Both the position numbers and the translations under genes were made by a program. A DNA stretch of 12,880 bases, from the NCBI GenBank assembly GCA_900546455.1, contig URCS01000052.1, forward strand, positions 1-12,880, given 5' to 3'. This stretch comes from an uncultured Collinsella sp. GTDB taxonomy: Bacteria > Actinomycetota > Coriobacteriia > Coriobacteriales > Coriobacteriaceae. Shown piece by piece: positions 1 through 5,957 of the stretch. Under the pieces are notes generated by a model. It was not told the origin of the DNA and ran no database searches. It worked only from the letters and a program-made list of their open reading frames with translations. Positions within the stretch are counted from its first letter, which is position 1, and every line of letters starts with the position of its first letter.

Positions 1-55
1 ACCAGTGACGCCACGGGTATGAACCGTGTGCTCTAACCAACTGAGCTACACCGCC
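1..55 (-). tRNA. tRNA-Met (anticodon CAT), partial at window edge
   Basis: On the minus strand the 5' acceptor strand GGCGGTG, the D-arm GCTCAGTTGGTTAGAGC and an anticodon stem-loop CACGG-TTCATAC-CCGTG are all visible. The anticodon is CAT. The T-arm begins (ACTGGT) and the 3' end lies beyond the window. A normal acceptor start with G at position 1 fits elongator Met better than initiator. A tRNA-Ile2 with modified CAT cannot be wholly excluded from this fragment. It is the third tRNA of a co-oriented cluster behind tRNA-Tyr and tRNA-Thr. Confidence 0.9.
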
Positions 56-58
56 GGA

Positions 59-134
59 TGGAGCCTGCAACCAGACTTGAACTGGTGACCTCTTCGTTAC
101 CAACGAAGTGCTCTACCGACTGAGCTATACAGGC
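59..134 (-). tRNA. tRNA-Thr (anticodon GGT)
   Basis: This is a complete 76-nt cloverleaf on the minus strand. The acceptor is GCCTGTA paired with TGCAGGC, the anticodon stem-loop is CTTCG-TTGGTAA-CGAAG, and the T-arm is ACCAG-TTCAAGT-CTGGT. The discriminator base is T and the 3' CCA is encoded in DNA (59-61). Only three bases separate it from tRNA-Met, so the two are almost certainly processed from one transcript. Confidence 0.96.
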
Positions 135-144
135 ACTTGACGGG

Positions 145-226
145 TGGGAGCTATAGGATTCGAACCTATGTAGGCAGAGCCAACGGGTTTACAGCCCGTC
201 CCCATTAACCACTCGGGCAAACTCCC
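145..226 (-). tRNA. tRNA-Tyr (anticodon GTA)
   Basis: This is an 82-nt class II tRNA with a long variable arm. The acceptor is GGGAGTT paired with AGCTCCC, the anticodon stem-loop is ACGGG-CTGTAAA-CCCGT, and the T-arm is ATAGG-TTCGAAT-CCTAT. The discriminator A is followed by CCC, so the CCA tail is not encoded, unlike the two tRNA-Thr genes here. It is the first tRNA after the promoter at 289-318. Confidence 0.96.
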
Positions 227-288
227 AATCGTTCAAGTATCCGCAGGTCCTTTGGTCTTTTGGACCGCCGCCCCCGCGAACGAAGAAG

Positions 289-318
289 ATAATACGATGC
301 CACCTTGGGGGCTGTCAA
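289..318 (-). promoter_or_regulatory. Promoter of the Tyr-Thr-Met tRNA cluster
   Basis: The minus strand has a perfect -35 TTGACA (313-318), an 18-bp spacer and a -10 TATTAT (289-294). Transcription should begin near 282, which gives a leader of about 55 nt before tRNA-Tyr. It is the best sigma-70 type match in the window and is the main reason to doubt the open frame that overlaps it. Confidence 0.8.
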
Positions 319-554
319 CGAAAACCTCTAGATACACGGTGCCGGGCGTATCTATATAGCCGTGACCTGCGGTTTTATTGAGTTTGGATATGAAGGACAG
401 TGGTTTTGGATACTGAGGTGACGTTTCCCAAGGTAACACTTTGCTGTAGTGGAGTACACCTTCAGTATCGAACTTCGATACCAGCTTATTTGCACCTATA
501 TATAGGTCGAGATCGGGGCTGCCCAGACAGAAGATTGCTCTTCCCAGGCAAAAT

Positions 555-676
555 CGAGCGTGGATTTTCTTCCGTTTGAAATCGAGCGTGGATAATCTCC
601 CACTTTGCCGTGCCATCGAATCCAAAGTGGCAGATTATCCACGCTCATTCACTAGGCGGAAGATTTTCCACGCTCG
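555..676. repeat. Nested 122-nt inverted repeat (REP/BIME-like)
   Basis: The inner arms 584-606 and 624-646 are 23 nt each, with a single C/C mismatch and a 17-nt loop. The outer arms 555-574 and 657-676 pair at 17 of 20 positions, with three central T/T mismatches, and lie almost in register with the inner arms. All four arms contain the core GAGCGTGGA or its complement TCCACGCTC. A fifth copy follows at 684-700. The structure is compatible with a dispersed palindromic intergenic element of the REP/BIME kind. Its family is not recognised. Confidence 0.8.
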
Positions 677-683
677 TGTGTCC

Positions 684-700
684 GATAATCCACGCTCGAT
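684..700. repeat. Solitary extra copy of the GATAATCCACGCTCGAT core
   Basis: This 17-nt copy lies eight bases right of the 555-676 hairpin, in the same orientation as its two right arms. It is nearly identical to the inner right arm core (634-646) and extends the CGAT end seen in the left arms (582-585 region). It has no partner on the left, so the array is two forward and three inverted cores. Confidence 0.7.
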
Positions 701-729
701 GACGATGACCAACCTCGCCCCGGCCTATG

Positions 730-944
730 TCTCGACCTGTAACAGTAAGAGGGTTATTCCTCCCCTATCTGTTACAGATCGAGATGTTTCGCAGAAACCC
801 CCGCTTACGTCTCATTCTGTAACAGTAAGAACGGTTTTCAGCCTCTTCGTGTTACGGATCGAGATGTTATCGGCCTTCCCTTGGCAATGTTTCGATCTGT
901 AACTATAAGGAGGGTCTTCAGCCCACTCGTGTTACGGATCGAGA
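730..944. repeat. Three hairpin units with an exact 80-bp period
   Basis: The units are 730-784, 810-864 and 890-944. Each is a 55-nt inverted repeat with a left arm like TCTCGATCTGTAAC and a right arm like GTTACGGATCGAGA. The right arms start exactly 41 nt after the left in every unit (771, 851, 931). Arm pairing is 13/14, 11/14 and 12/14. The 25-nt linkers between units are poorly conserved, while the arm positions are fixed. The inside of each unit has further short complementary purine/pyrimidine runs. Possible roles are protein binding sites or dispersed palindromic elements. No function is recognised. Confidence 0.8.
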
Positions 945-984
945 CAAACCTGAAGCTTGGTTGGCGCCAAACACGCTGACTTAT

Positions 985-1030
985 CGACATAAATAGAAAC
1001 GGGCCCTGTCCCACAAGGAAACAGAGCCCG
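985..1030 (-). terminator. Intrinsic terminator of tRNA-Thr(TGT)
   Basis: On the minus strand, CGGGCTCTGT (1021-1030) pairs with ACAGGGCCCG (1000-1009), a 10-bp stem with one wobble and an 11-nt loop. It is followed by the T-rich TTTCTATTTATG. It begins ten bases after the tRNA 3' end. Confidence 0.85.
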
Positions 1031-1039
1031 AAACTCTCA

Positions 1040-1114
1040 TGGAGCCAGTGACAGGAATCGAACCTGCAACCCACTGATTACAAATCAGTTGCGCTACCGT
1101 TGCGCCACACTGGC
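1040..1114 (-). tRNA. tRNA-Thr (anticodon TGT)
   Basis: This is a complete 75-nt cloverleaf on the minus strand. The acceptor is GCCAGTG paired with CACTGGC, the D-arm is GCGCAACGGTAGCGC, the anticodon stem-loop is ACTGA-TTTGTAA-TCAGT, and the T-arm is GCAGG-TTCGATT-CCTGT. The discriminator is T and the CCA is encoded (1040-1042). It forms its own transcription unit with the terminator at 985-1030 and the promoter at 1145-1173. Confidence 0.96.
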
Positions 1115-1144
1115 ACACTTGGCGCTTTCACGCGAAGCGAGTTA

Positions 1145-1173
1145 AGAATAAAGGAATTGCGGACGGGGCGCAA
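1145..1173 (-). promoter_or_regulatory. Probable promoter of tRNA-Thr(TGT)
   Basis: The minus strand has -35 TTGCGC (1168-1173), a 17-bp spacer and -10 TATTCT (1145-1150). Transcription would start near 1138, about 24 nt before the tRNA. A second -10-like TATAAC at 1187-1192 may be an upstream alternative. Confidence 0.5.
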
Positions 1174-1267
1174 CAGGCCGCACGGCGTTATACAAATATG
1201 CAAAATCCAGCAACAACGCGTACCAGGCCCGTTCATTTCTGTCAGTGCGCCCTCAATCTTAAAACCA

Positions 1268-1328
1268 TTCGCCAGAACGAATAGTTTTAATTACAATTGC
1301 TATATATAAAACTATTCGTTCTGGCGAA
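1268..1328 (+). promoter_or_regulatory. Perfect 22-bp inverted repeat enclosing an extended -10 promoter
   Basis: Arms 1268-1289 and 1307-1328 are exact reverse complements around a 17-nt AT-rich loop. The loop contains TGC-TATATA (1298-1306), a good extended -10. No clear -35 is seen, and transcription would start near 1313 inside the right arm. Each arm has its own small dyad (TTCG, six bases, CGAA). The right arm runs into the GAAGGG ribosome binding site of the following gene, and GCGAA/TTCGC (1324-1328, 1333-1337) could fold around it. The layout suggests autorepression by the DNA-binding domain of the downstream protein, which is an inference. Confidence 0.75.
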
Positions 1329-1338
1329 GGGTTTCGCG

Positions 1339-2679
1339 ATGCTTACTACCAAAGAAGCCGCCGAGCTGCTCGGCATCACTCCGCGCAGGGTGCAGGAGCT
1401 CATAAAAAACGGAGCACTTGAGGCCCGCAAGGCTTCTGGTGTATGGCTCATCGACAAAGACAGCGTCGACACGCGACTCCGCTCTGTGACCAAAACGGGG
1501 GGACGTCCCCGCCGCGGCCACGGTAAGAGCGAGATCGCGTTCACCCTCATGAACCGCACGTACGAAGTCGCTCAGCTGGTCTACAGCACATCGCGAAAAG
1601 ACTTTACCCACATCGGTGCCGACATCGATTACGCCCACGCCCCTATTGGAGTATTTGGCCCTAATAGCCCCATATCGCTAGACTCCTTCCGCATCTGGTG
1701 GCGCGGCCGCGGTATCCCGCTCGCACGCATTGGGCTAGCCTCCCTGCTTGCAGAAGCCGCAGTCGATGTTCCCGATGAACTCGTCCAGCGAAATCTCGGC
1801 CTCTCCTTATCCGACCAGTATTGGATTAGGCCCCAAGGTTCCGGTCTCACCTGGGAGGATATCAACTTCTTCAATAACGCCTTTGATGACGTCTCGCTGT
1901 CCATTGCACCCTTTGCCCCAGAGGGAAAAGCGGCTGCCGCAAAGCCCGATAACACCTCGGACGGCAATCTTCAAAAGTACTGGACGTGCGAGGGCGAACG
2001 TCGAATTCTGCATAAGGCAGGAGCGCACCTGGACCAGGAACCTTATAACGAGCTGGTGGCGACCGCGCTCCACCGTCGCATCCTAAACGCCTGCGATTAT
2101 GTGCCTTACTCGCTCGAGGGCACGGGCACTTCCGCCCTGAGCACATGCGATGTCTTCTTAACTGATGAAGAAGAGTATGTCCCTGCGTTCTATGTAAACC
2201 AGCACGCAAACGCAGATGAACGGCTAACCGACTACGAGCGATATGTAGCAAACTGCGAGGAGCTCGGGGTGACAGGCGTCAAGGATGCCCTTGACCGCAT
2301 GATCGTGTGCGACGACATCATCGCCAACTACGATCGTCATTGGCGCAACTTCGGCCTCGTGCGAAACGTCAACTCACTGGCCTGCAGACCAGCTCCCATC
2401 TTCGATTCGGGTTCATCGCTCTGGTGCAACATATCTCTAGAGGAGCTTAAGGCGGGAGGGCACAGTTTTACCAGCGCACAATTTCATTCAAGCCCCGCCA
2501 AACAAATGTTGCTCGTCGAGGACATGGGCTGGTTTGACGGGGACAAACTCGAAGGTTTTGTCAACGAGGCGATCGAGATTCTGTCTAAAAACGATGCCCT
2601 AGCAGCGAGACTGCCTTATCTAAAAGAGGCGCTAACGTGGCGCCTCGAAAGAATGATCAACATCGCTGAATGGAGTTAG
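1339..2679 (+). CDS. Fused HTH (excisionase-type) and HipA-like kinase
   Basis: This 446-residue protein joins two modules. Residues 1-47 (LTTKEAAELLGITPRRVQEL...) are a winged-helix excisionase/MerR-type DNA-binding domain. From about residue 205 to 365 it has the signature of a HipA_C-type Ser/Thr kinase: the SDGNLQKYW loop, RILHKAG with presumed ATP-binding K226, a QEPYNE helix, the catalytic loop NYDRHWRNFG (D332, N337) and the metal site PIFDSGSSLW (D356). It is probably a protein kinase of the HipA persistence-toxin superfamily that regulates itself, because toxin-like and DNA-binding parts are in one chain. I chose ATG 1339 over an upstream in-frame start at 1297, which lies in the promoter palindrome. 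GAAGGG sits 7 bases before the ATG. The gene sits next to a tRNA and repeats, an accessory context, and converges on yacP with a 26-bp gap and no clear terminator. Substrate unknown. Confidence 0.85.
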   Translation: MLTTKEAAELLGITPRRVQELIKNGALEARKASGVWLIDKDSVDTRLRSVTKTGGRPRRGHGKSEIAFTLMNRTYEVAQLVYSTSRKDFTHIGADIDYAHAPIGVFGPNSPISLDSFRIWWRGRGIPLARIGLASLLAEAAVDVPDELVQRNLGLSLSDQYWIRPQGSGLTWEDINFFNNAFDDVSLSIAPFAPEGKAAAAKPDNTSDGNLQKYWTCEGERRILHKAGAHLDQEPYNELVATALHRRILNACDYVPYSLEGTGTSALSTCDVFLTDEEEYVPAFYVNQHANADERLTDYERYVANCEELGVTGVKDALDRMIVCDDIIANYDRHWRNFGLVRNVNSLACRPAPIFDSGSSLWCNISLEELKAGGHSFTSAQFHSSPAKQMLLVEDMGWFDGDKLEGFVNEAIEILSKNDALAARLPYLKEALTWRLERMINIAEWS

Positions 2680-2705
2680 CGAGGCAGCATTGCCCGTCAG
2701 CTCCC

Positions 2706-3383
2706 CTATCTCCCACGCAACGCCTTGAGCTTGGCCAGGGCCTCGGGGCTCAGGCGGCTGCCCAGGGTCATCTTGATCTGCGGAGCTTCCTCTGCCTCGT
2801 GAACGTCGTTATCGATCTGTTTGATCTCGTCCACCAGCATACGGCTCGAGATGCGCGTGACGCCCTTGCCCATGACGACAGCCTGGATCGTGCCGTCGCT
2901 CGATACCACGGAGCACGCGCGGCCTTCCTCACGTGCCTCGATGCAGAGCTTCTGCACCACGGTGTCGGCCGATACGCCCGTCGGCGAGAACTCGATGCGC
3001 ACGCCGCGAGCAGGCAGGTTGGGACGCTCGTTGGAGATATTGCCCGCGCCGTCGAACACGATCACGGCCTCGTAGCGGCCCTGGGCAAAGGCGGCGACGT
3101 CGTTGATGAGGGCGGTGCGCGCCATATCGTGAACGTCGCTGGAATACGGATCGTCGGAATGGTCGTACACGAGCTTTTCGTAGCGCGGCGTGCAGTGGAT
3201 CACGTTGTAACCGTCGACCACCAACAGCTCGGGCTTATTGGAGTGCACCGTCGAGACTGGGTCGGCGATAGCCTGCGCAAACGCATTGCCGCCCACGCCA
3301 TAGGTCGCGGCCGAAACAATCGGCTTGGCCGAGCCCTCGCCAAAGCGCTTGGCTTTGGACTTGGCACGGTTCTTTTTGGACAT
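2706..3383 (-). CDS. yacP: YacP/Rae1-like NYN-domain endoribonuclease
   Basis: This 225-residue protein has a basic N-terminal tail (about 1-50) and a NYN/PIN-like nuclease fold. The acidic active-site residues are visible as VVDGYNVI (D57, N60), VFDGAG (D111), SADTVVQ (D140) and SSDGTIQ (D163). The Bacillus subtilis homologue YacP (Rae1) is a ribosome-associated endonuclease that cleaves mRNA in the A site. The same target here is inferred from family and from the neighbour rlmB, as in B. subtilis. The ATG at 3383 lies 3 bases after the rlmB stop, and its AGGAG site sits in the end of rlmB, so the two are co-translated. It appears to be the last gene of the operon. Confidence 0.85.
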   Translation of the reverse strand: MSKKNRAKSKAKRFGEGSAKPIVSAATYGVGGNAFAQAIADPVSTVHSNKPELLVVDGYNVIHCTPRYEKLVYDHSDDPYSSDVHDMARTALINDVAAFAQGRYEAVIVFDGAGNISNERPNLPARGVRIEFSPTGVSADTVVQKLCIEAREEGRACSVVSSDGTIQAVVMGKGVTRISSRMLVDEIKQIDNDVHEAEEAPQIKMTLGSRLSPEALAKLKALRGR

Positions 3384-3386
3384 GCG

Positions 3387-4301
3387 CTACTCCTCCCCCA
3401 TGAGCTCGCCGGCGTTGCGGCGCAGCCACTCAAAGCACAGCGCCGTGGTCGCCTGGGCAACATTGAGGCTCTCAGTCATGCCGCGCTGGGGAAGCTTGGT
3501 CAAAAAGTCGCATTTCTCGAGCACCAGGCGCGAGATACCGTCGCCCTCGGAGCCCATGACGAGCGCCACGCGACCCTCGAAGGGAGCATCCCAGCAACTG
3601 CCTTCGGCGTGCTCGGAGGCACCGCCCACCCAAAAGCCAGCGGCCTTAAGATCGTCGAGCGCACGGGCGATGTTGGGCACCTGCGCGATAGGCAGATGCA
3701 TGACGGCGCCGGCTGAAGTTTTGTAGCTGCCCACGGTCACGCCAGCGGCACGCTTGTTGGCAATGACGACGCCGGCCGCGCCCACAACCTCGGCGGAGCG
3801 CACGATGGCGCCAAAGTTGCCGTCGTCGGTCACATGGTCGAGCACGATGACGAGCGCCGGACCGTCGCCCGCGCGGTCGAGGATATCGGCGACATCGGCG
3901 TAGGGGAAGTTGCCCACCTCGAGCGCAATGCCCTGGTGAGCGCCATGGCTCGACAGCGCATCGAGCTGCGCGCGCGGCACATACTTAATGCGGACGCCCG
4001 CGGCGTTGAGGTCATCGACCAGACGAGACAGGGCGGCATCGCGCTCGCCGCCCTCGGCGATGAGCACGCACTTGACGGGAAAGCCGGTACGCAGCGCCTC
4101 GGCGGCAGCACGGCGGCCTTCGATAAACTCACCCTTGGGAGCCTGGACAGCGTCGCGGCCACGCTCGCGCTGCGGACGTGCAGCCTGGGTACGATCGCGC
4201 TGGCCCTTGGGAGCGGCAGCGCGGTCGTTGCGGTGAATCGGACGCGAGCCAGAAGCGGCCTGCTTGCCGCCACGAGGCGCACGCTTGCGATTGTCGGCCA
4301 T
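3387..4301 (-). CDS. rlmB: 23S rRNA 2'-O-ribose methyltransferase of the SpoU family (RlmB)
   Basis: This 304-residue SpoU/TrmH-type methyltransferase very likely methylates the 2'-hydroxyl of a guanosine in domain V of 23S rRNA using S-adenosylmethionine. Residues 1-57 are a basic, low-complexity extension. Residues 58-130 are the substrate-binding domain (FIEGRRAAAEAL...). The knotted catalytic domain follows, with motif 1 LDHVTDDGNFGAIVRSAE (N162, R168), motif 2 LVMGSEGDGIS (E252) and motif 3 MTESLNVAQATT (S278, N280). The family usually has DPxN in motif 1, and here it is DDGN. Start ATG 4301 has a strong AAAGGAGG seven bases upstream. The arginine-rich tail makes it longer than the 240-250 residues typical of enterobacterial RlmB. 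Confidence 0.9.
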   Translation of the reverse strand: MADNRKRAPRGGKQAASGSRPIHRNDRAAAPKGQRDRTQAARPQRERGRDAVQAPKGEFIEGRRAAAEALRTGFPVKCVLIAEGGERDAALSRLVDDLNAAGVRIKYVPRAQLDALSSHGAHQGIALEVGNFPYADVADILDRAGDGPALVIVLDHVTDDGNFGAIVRSAEVVGAAGVVIANKRAAGVTVGSYKTSAGAVMHLPIAQVPNIARALDDLKAAGFWVGGASEHAEGSCWDAPFEGRVALVMGSEGDGISRLVLEKCDFLTKLPQRGMTESLNVAQATTALCFEWLRRNAGELMGEE

Positions 4302-4332
4302 AAAGCGGCCTCCTTTAAATACTTTTCAAACA

Positions 4333-4375
4333 GGACAAAAGAAGCGACCGCTTAAGACGAATAGCTCAAGCGGTC
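4333..4375 (-). terminator. Terminator-like hairpin between cysS and rlmB
   Basis: On the minus strand, GACCGCTTGAG (4365-4375) pairs with CTTAAGCGGTC (4346-4356) over 11 bp with one wobble and an 8-nt loop. GCTTCTTTTGTCC follows. The T-tract is interrupted, so partial termination or attenuation inside the operon is likely. The next gene, rlmB, starts 31 bases further on with no obvious promoter between them. Confidence 0.6.
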
Positions 4376-4379
4376 GGTA

Positions 4380-4481
4380 CGGGTTTTCCAAGTGCCCGAG
4401 ATTGCCGTGAAAGAGGAGCGACGCGTACTTGAGTACGCGAGCGACGGTTTGAACGGCAAGGTCGGGTGCTTGGGAAACCCG
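4380..4481 (+). other. 102-nt symmetric hairpin element, possible structured RNA
   Basis: Three pairs of arms share one axis (near 4430.5). The outer 20 nt (4380-4399 with 4462-4481), the middle 7 bp (4402-4408 with 4453-4459, TTGCCGT/ACGGCAA) and the tip CGCGTAC-TTGA-GTACGCG (4422-4439) are separated by symmetric 2/2 and 13/13 internal loops. All three departures from complementarity in the outer arm are G-U pairs if read on the plus strand, but A-C mismatches on the minus strand. No T-tract follows on the plus strand. A GAGCGAC direct repeat (4416-4422, 4439-4445) lies inside. The strand assignment is inferred from the wobble pattern. It may be a dispersed palindrome instead of an RNA. Confidence 0.6.
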
Positions 4482-4487
4482 CGGGGA

Positions 4488-5954
4488 TTAGAGAGATTTG
4501 ATACGGGTGCCGGCGGCGGTATCCTCAATGGTGAGGCCCAGGTCCTTGAGCTGGTCGCGGATGGCATCGGCCAAATCCCAGTTCTTGGCGGCGCGGGCCT
4601 CGGCGCGGGCCTCGAGAATCTTGGCAGCGGCCTCGTCCACGTCGTCACCCGTGTAGGCGACCAGGCCGGCGGCGACGCCCAGCAGACCCAGCGGCAGCTC
4701 GACCTTGGGCTCGGGAAGCTCAACACCAAACGTATCGAGTAGCTCGGCCAGCGTGTCGGCGGCGGCAAGCGCAGCGGCCTTGTCGGCTGCGTCGCCCGCC
4801 TGCTCCAGGTACTGGTTGCACTCGGTCACAAAGCCAAAGACGGCACCCATGGCACCAGCGGTGTTAAAGTCGTCGTCCATGCACTCCTTAAAGGTGGCGC
4901 GGGTCTCGGCGGCCTTGGCGGCAAACGCCTCGGCGGCAGCCGCATCGGCATCGGCCGTCGCGTGGTTCGCGGCCCAGCGCAGGTTCTCGACCGTACCGGC
5001 AATGCGTGTGAGCGAGTTCTCGGCACCATCCAGGCGCTCCCAGGAGAAGTCGAGCGGCGAGCGATAGCTCGTCTGCAGCATCAGAAGGCGCAGAGCGGCA
5101 GCGGAGTGCTGCTCGAGGACCTCGGCCAGCGTAAAGAAGTTGCCGAGCGACTTGGACATCTTCTCGCCGTCAACCAGCAGCATGCCCGTGTGCATCCAGG
5201 TGTTGGAGAAGCCCTGGTGCCAAGCGCAGGTGGCCTGGGCGCACTCGTTCTCGTGATGCGGGAAGGCAAGGTCGGAGCCGCCACCATGAATGTCGATCGG
5301 GGTGCCCAGGTAGCGATGCACCATGGCGGCGCACTCGGTGTGCCAACCGGGACGGCCCTCGCCCCAGGGGCTCGGCCAGCTGGGCTCGCCGGGCTTGGCG
5401 GCCTTCCACAGGGCAAAGTCGAGTGGGTCGTTCTTGTCCTCGTTCTCCTCGATGCGCGCGCCAACCATAAGGTCGTCAATGTTGCGGCCCGAGACCTGAC
5501 CATAGTTGGGATCGCTGCGCACGGCGAAGTACACGTCGCCGTTATCGGCTGCGTAAGCGTAGCCCTGCTCGATAAGCGTCTTGATCATGGCGATCATGGG
5601 GCCGATCTCCTTGGTGGCGCGGGGGCGTACATCGGGATCGAGCACGTTGGCAGCGCGCATGACGCCAATGAACTTGTCGGAGAACTCCGTCGCGACCTCG
5701 GCGGCCGTACGGCCCTGCTCGTTGGCGCGCTTGATGATCTTGTCGTCGACATCGGTGAGGTTCTGGGCGAACGTGACCTCGTAGCCGCTCGCGATGAGCC
5801 AGCGACGAATTACGTCAAAGCTGATGAACGTGCGGGCGTTGCCGATGTGGATGTTGTCGTAGACCGTGGGGCCGCACACGTACATGCGGACCTTTCCGGA
5901 CTCGATGGGCTGGAACTCTTCCTTTTTATGGGTAGCGCTGTTGTAGATACGCAT
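4488..5954 (-). CDS. cysS: Cysteinyl-tRNA synthetase
   Basis: This 488-residue class I aminoacyl-tRNA synthetase charges tRNA-Cys with cysteine using ATP. The Rossmann catalytic domain carries the HIGH motif as HIGN (36-39) and KMSKS (265-269). Zinc ligands that recognise the cysteine thiol are visible as C27 (VCGPTVYD), C208 (GWHTECAAM) and the FPHHENECAQ segment (H233/H234, E237). An alanine-rich helical domain follows (about 310-410), then the anticodon-binding C-terminus with WDLADAIRDQLKDLG (459-473). The length is normal for the family. ATG 5954 has AAGGAG six bases upstream and starts only 3 bases after the ispF stop. The following intergenic region breaks the tight packing of the operon. 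Confidence 0.97.
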   Translation of the reverse strand: MRIYNSATHKKEEFQPIESGKVRMYVCGPTVYDNIHIGNARTFISFDVIRRWLIASGYEVTFAQNLTDVDDKIIKRANEQGRTAAEVATEFSDKFIGVMRAANVLDPDVRPRATKEIGPMIAMIKTLIEQGYAYAADNGDVYFAVRSDPNYGQVSGRNIDDLMVGARIEENEDKNDPLDFALWKAAKPGEPSWPSPWGEGRPGWHTECAAMVHRYLGTPIDIHGGGSDLAFPHHENECAQATCAWHQGFSNTWMHTGMLLVDGEKMSKSLGNFFTLAEVLEQHSAAALRLLMLQTSYRSPLDFSWERLDGAENSLTRIAGTVENLRWAANHATADADAAAAEAFAAKAAETRATFKECMDDDFNTAGAMGAVFGFVTECNQYLEQAGDAADKAAALAAADTLAELLDTFGVELPEPKVELPLGLLGVAAGLVAYTGDDVDEAAAKILEARAEARAAKNWDLADAIRDQLKDLGLTIEDTAAGTRIKSL

Positions 5955-5957
5955 TCG

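Larger units (their letters stand above)
227..984. other. Non-coding, repeat-bearing spacer between two tRNA units
   Basis: No convincing gene is visible in this roughly 760-bp stretch. It holds the tRNA leader and promoter (227-318), a somewhat AT-richer part with no recognised feature (319-550), a nested inverted repeat family (555-700), three 80-bp-period hairpin units (730-944), and the tail of the terminator of tRNA-Thr(TGT). A 130-codon minus-strand frame (233-625) crosses it, but it reads through the repeat arms and contains the tRNA promoter. Confidence 0.6.

Noticed and set aside
233..625. Open minus-strand frame of up to 130 codons (TTG start) upstream of tRNA-Tyr
   Set aside because: Its first 25 codons are made of the inverted-repeat arms, its end holds the near-consensus tRNA promoter (289-318), no ribosome binding site precedes it and no family is recognised. 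A decayed gene fragment in 330-540 remains possible.
576..902. Plus-strand open frame of 108 codons across the repeats
   Set aside because: It runs through both palindromic repeat families and has no protein-like composition or ribosome binding site.
730..944. CRISPR array
   Set aside because: There are only three units, the repeats are long internally palindromic hairpins with partly related linkers, and no cas genes are present.
4380..4481. T-box leader for cysS
   Set aside because: It lies downstream of cysS in transcription order and lacks a T-box sequence. cysS is preceded by ispF with a 3-base gap.
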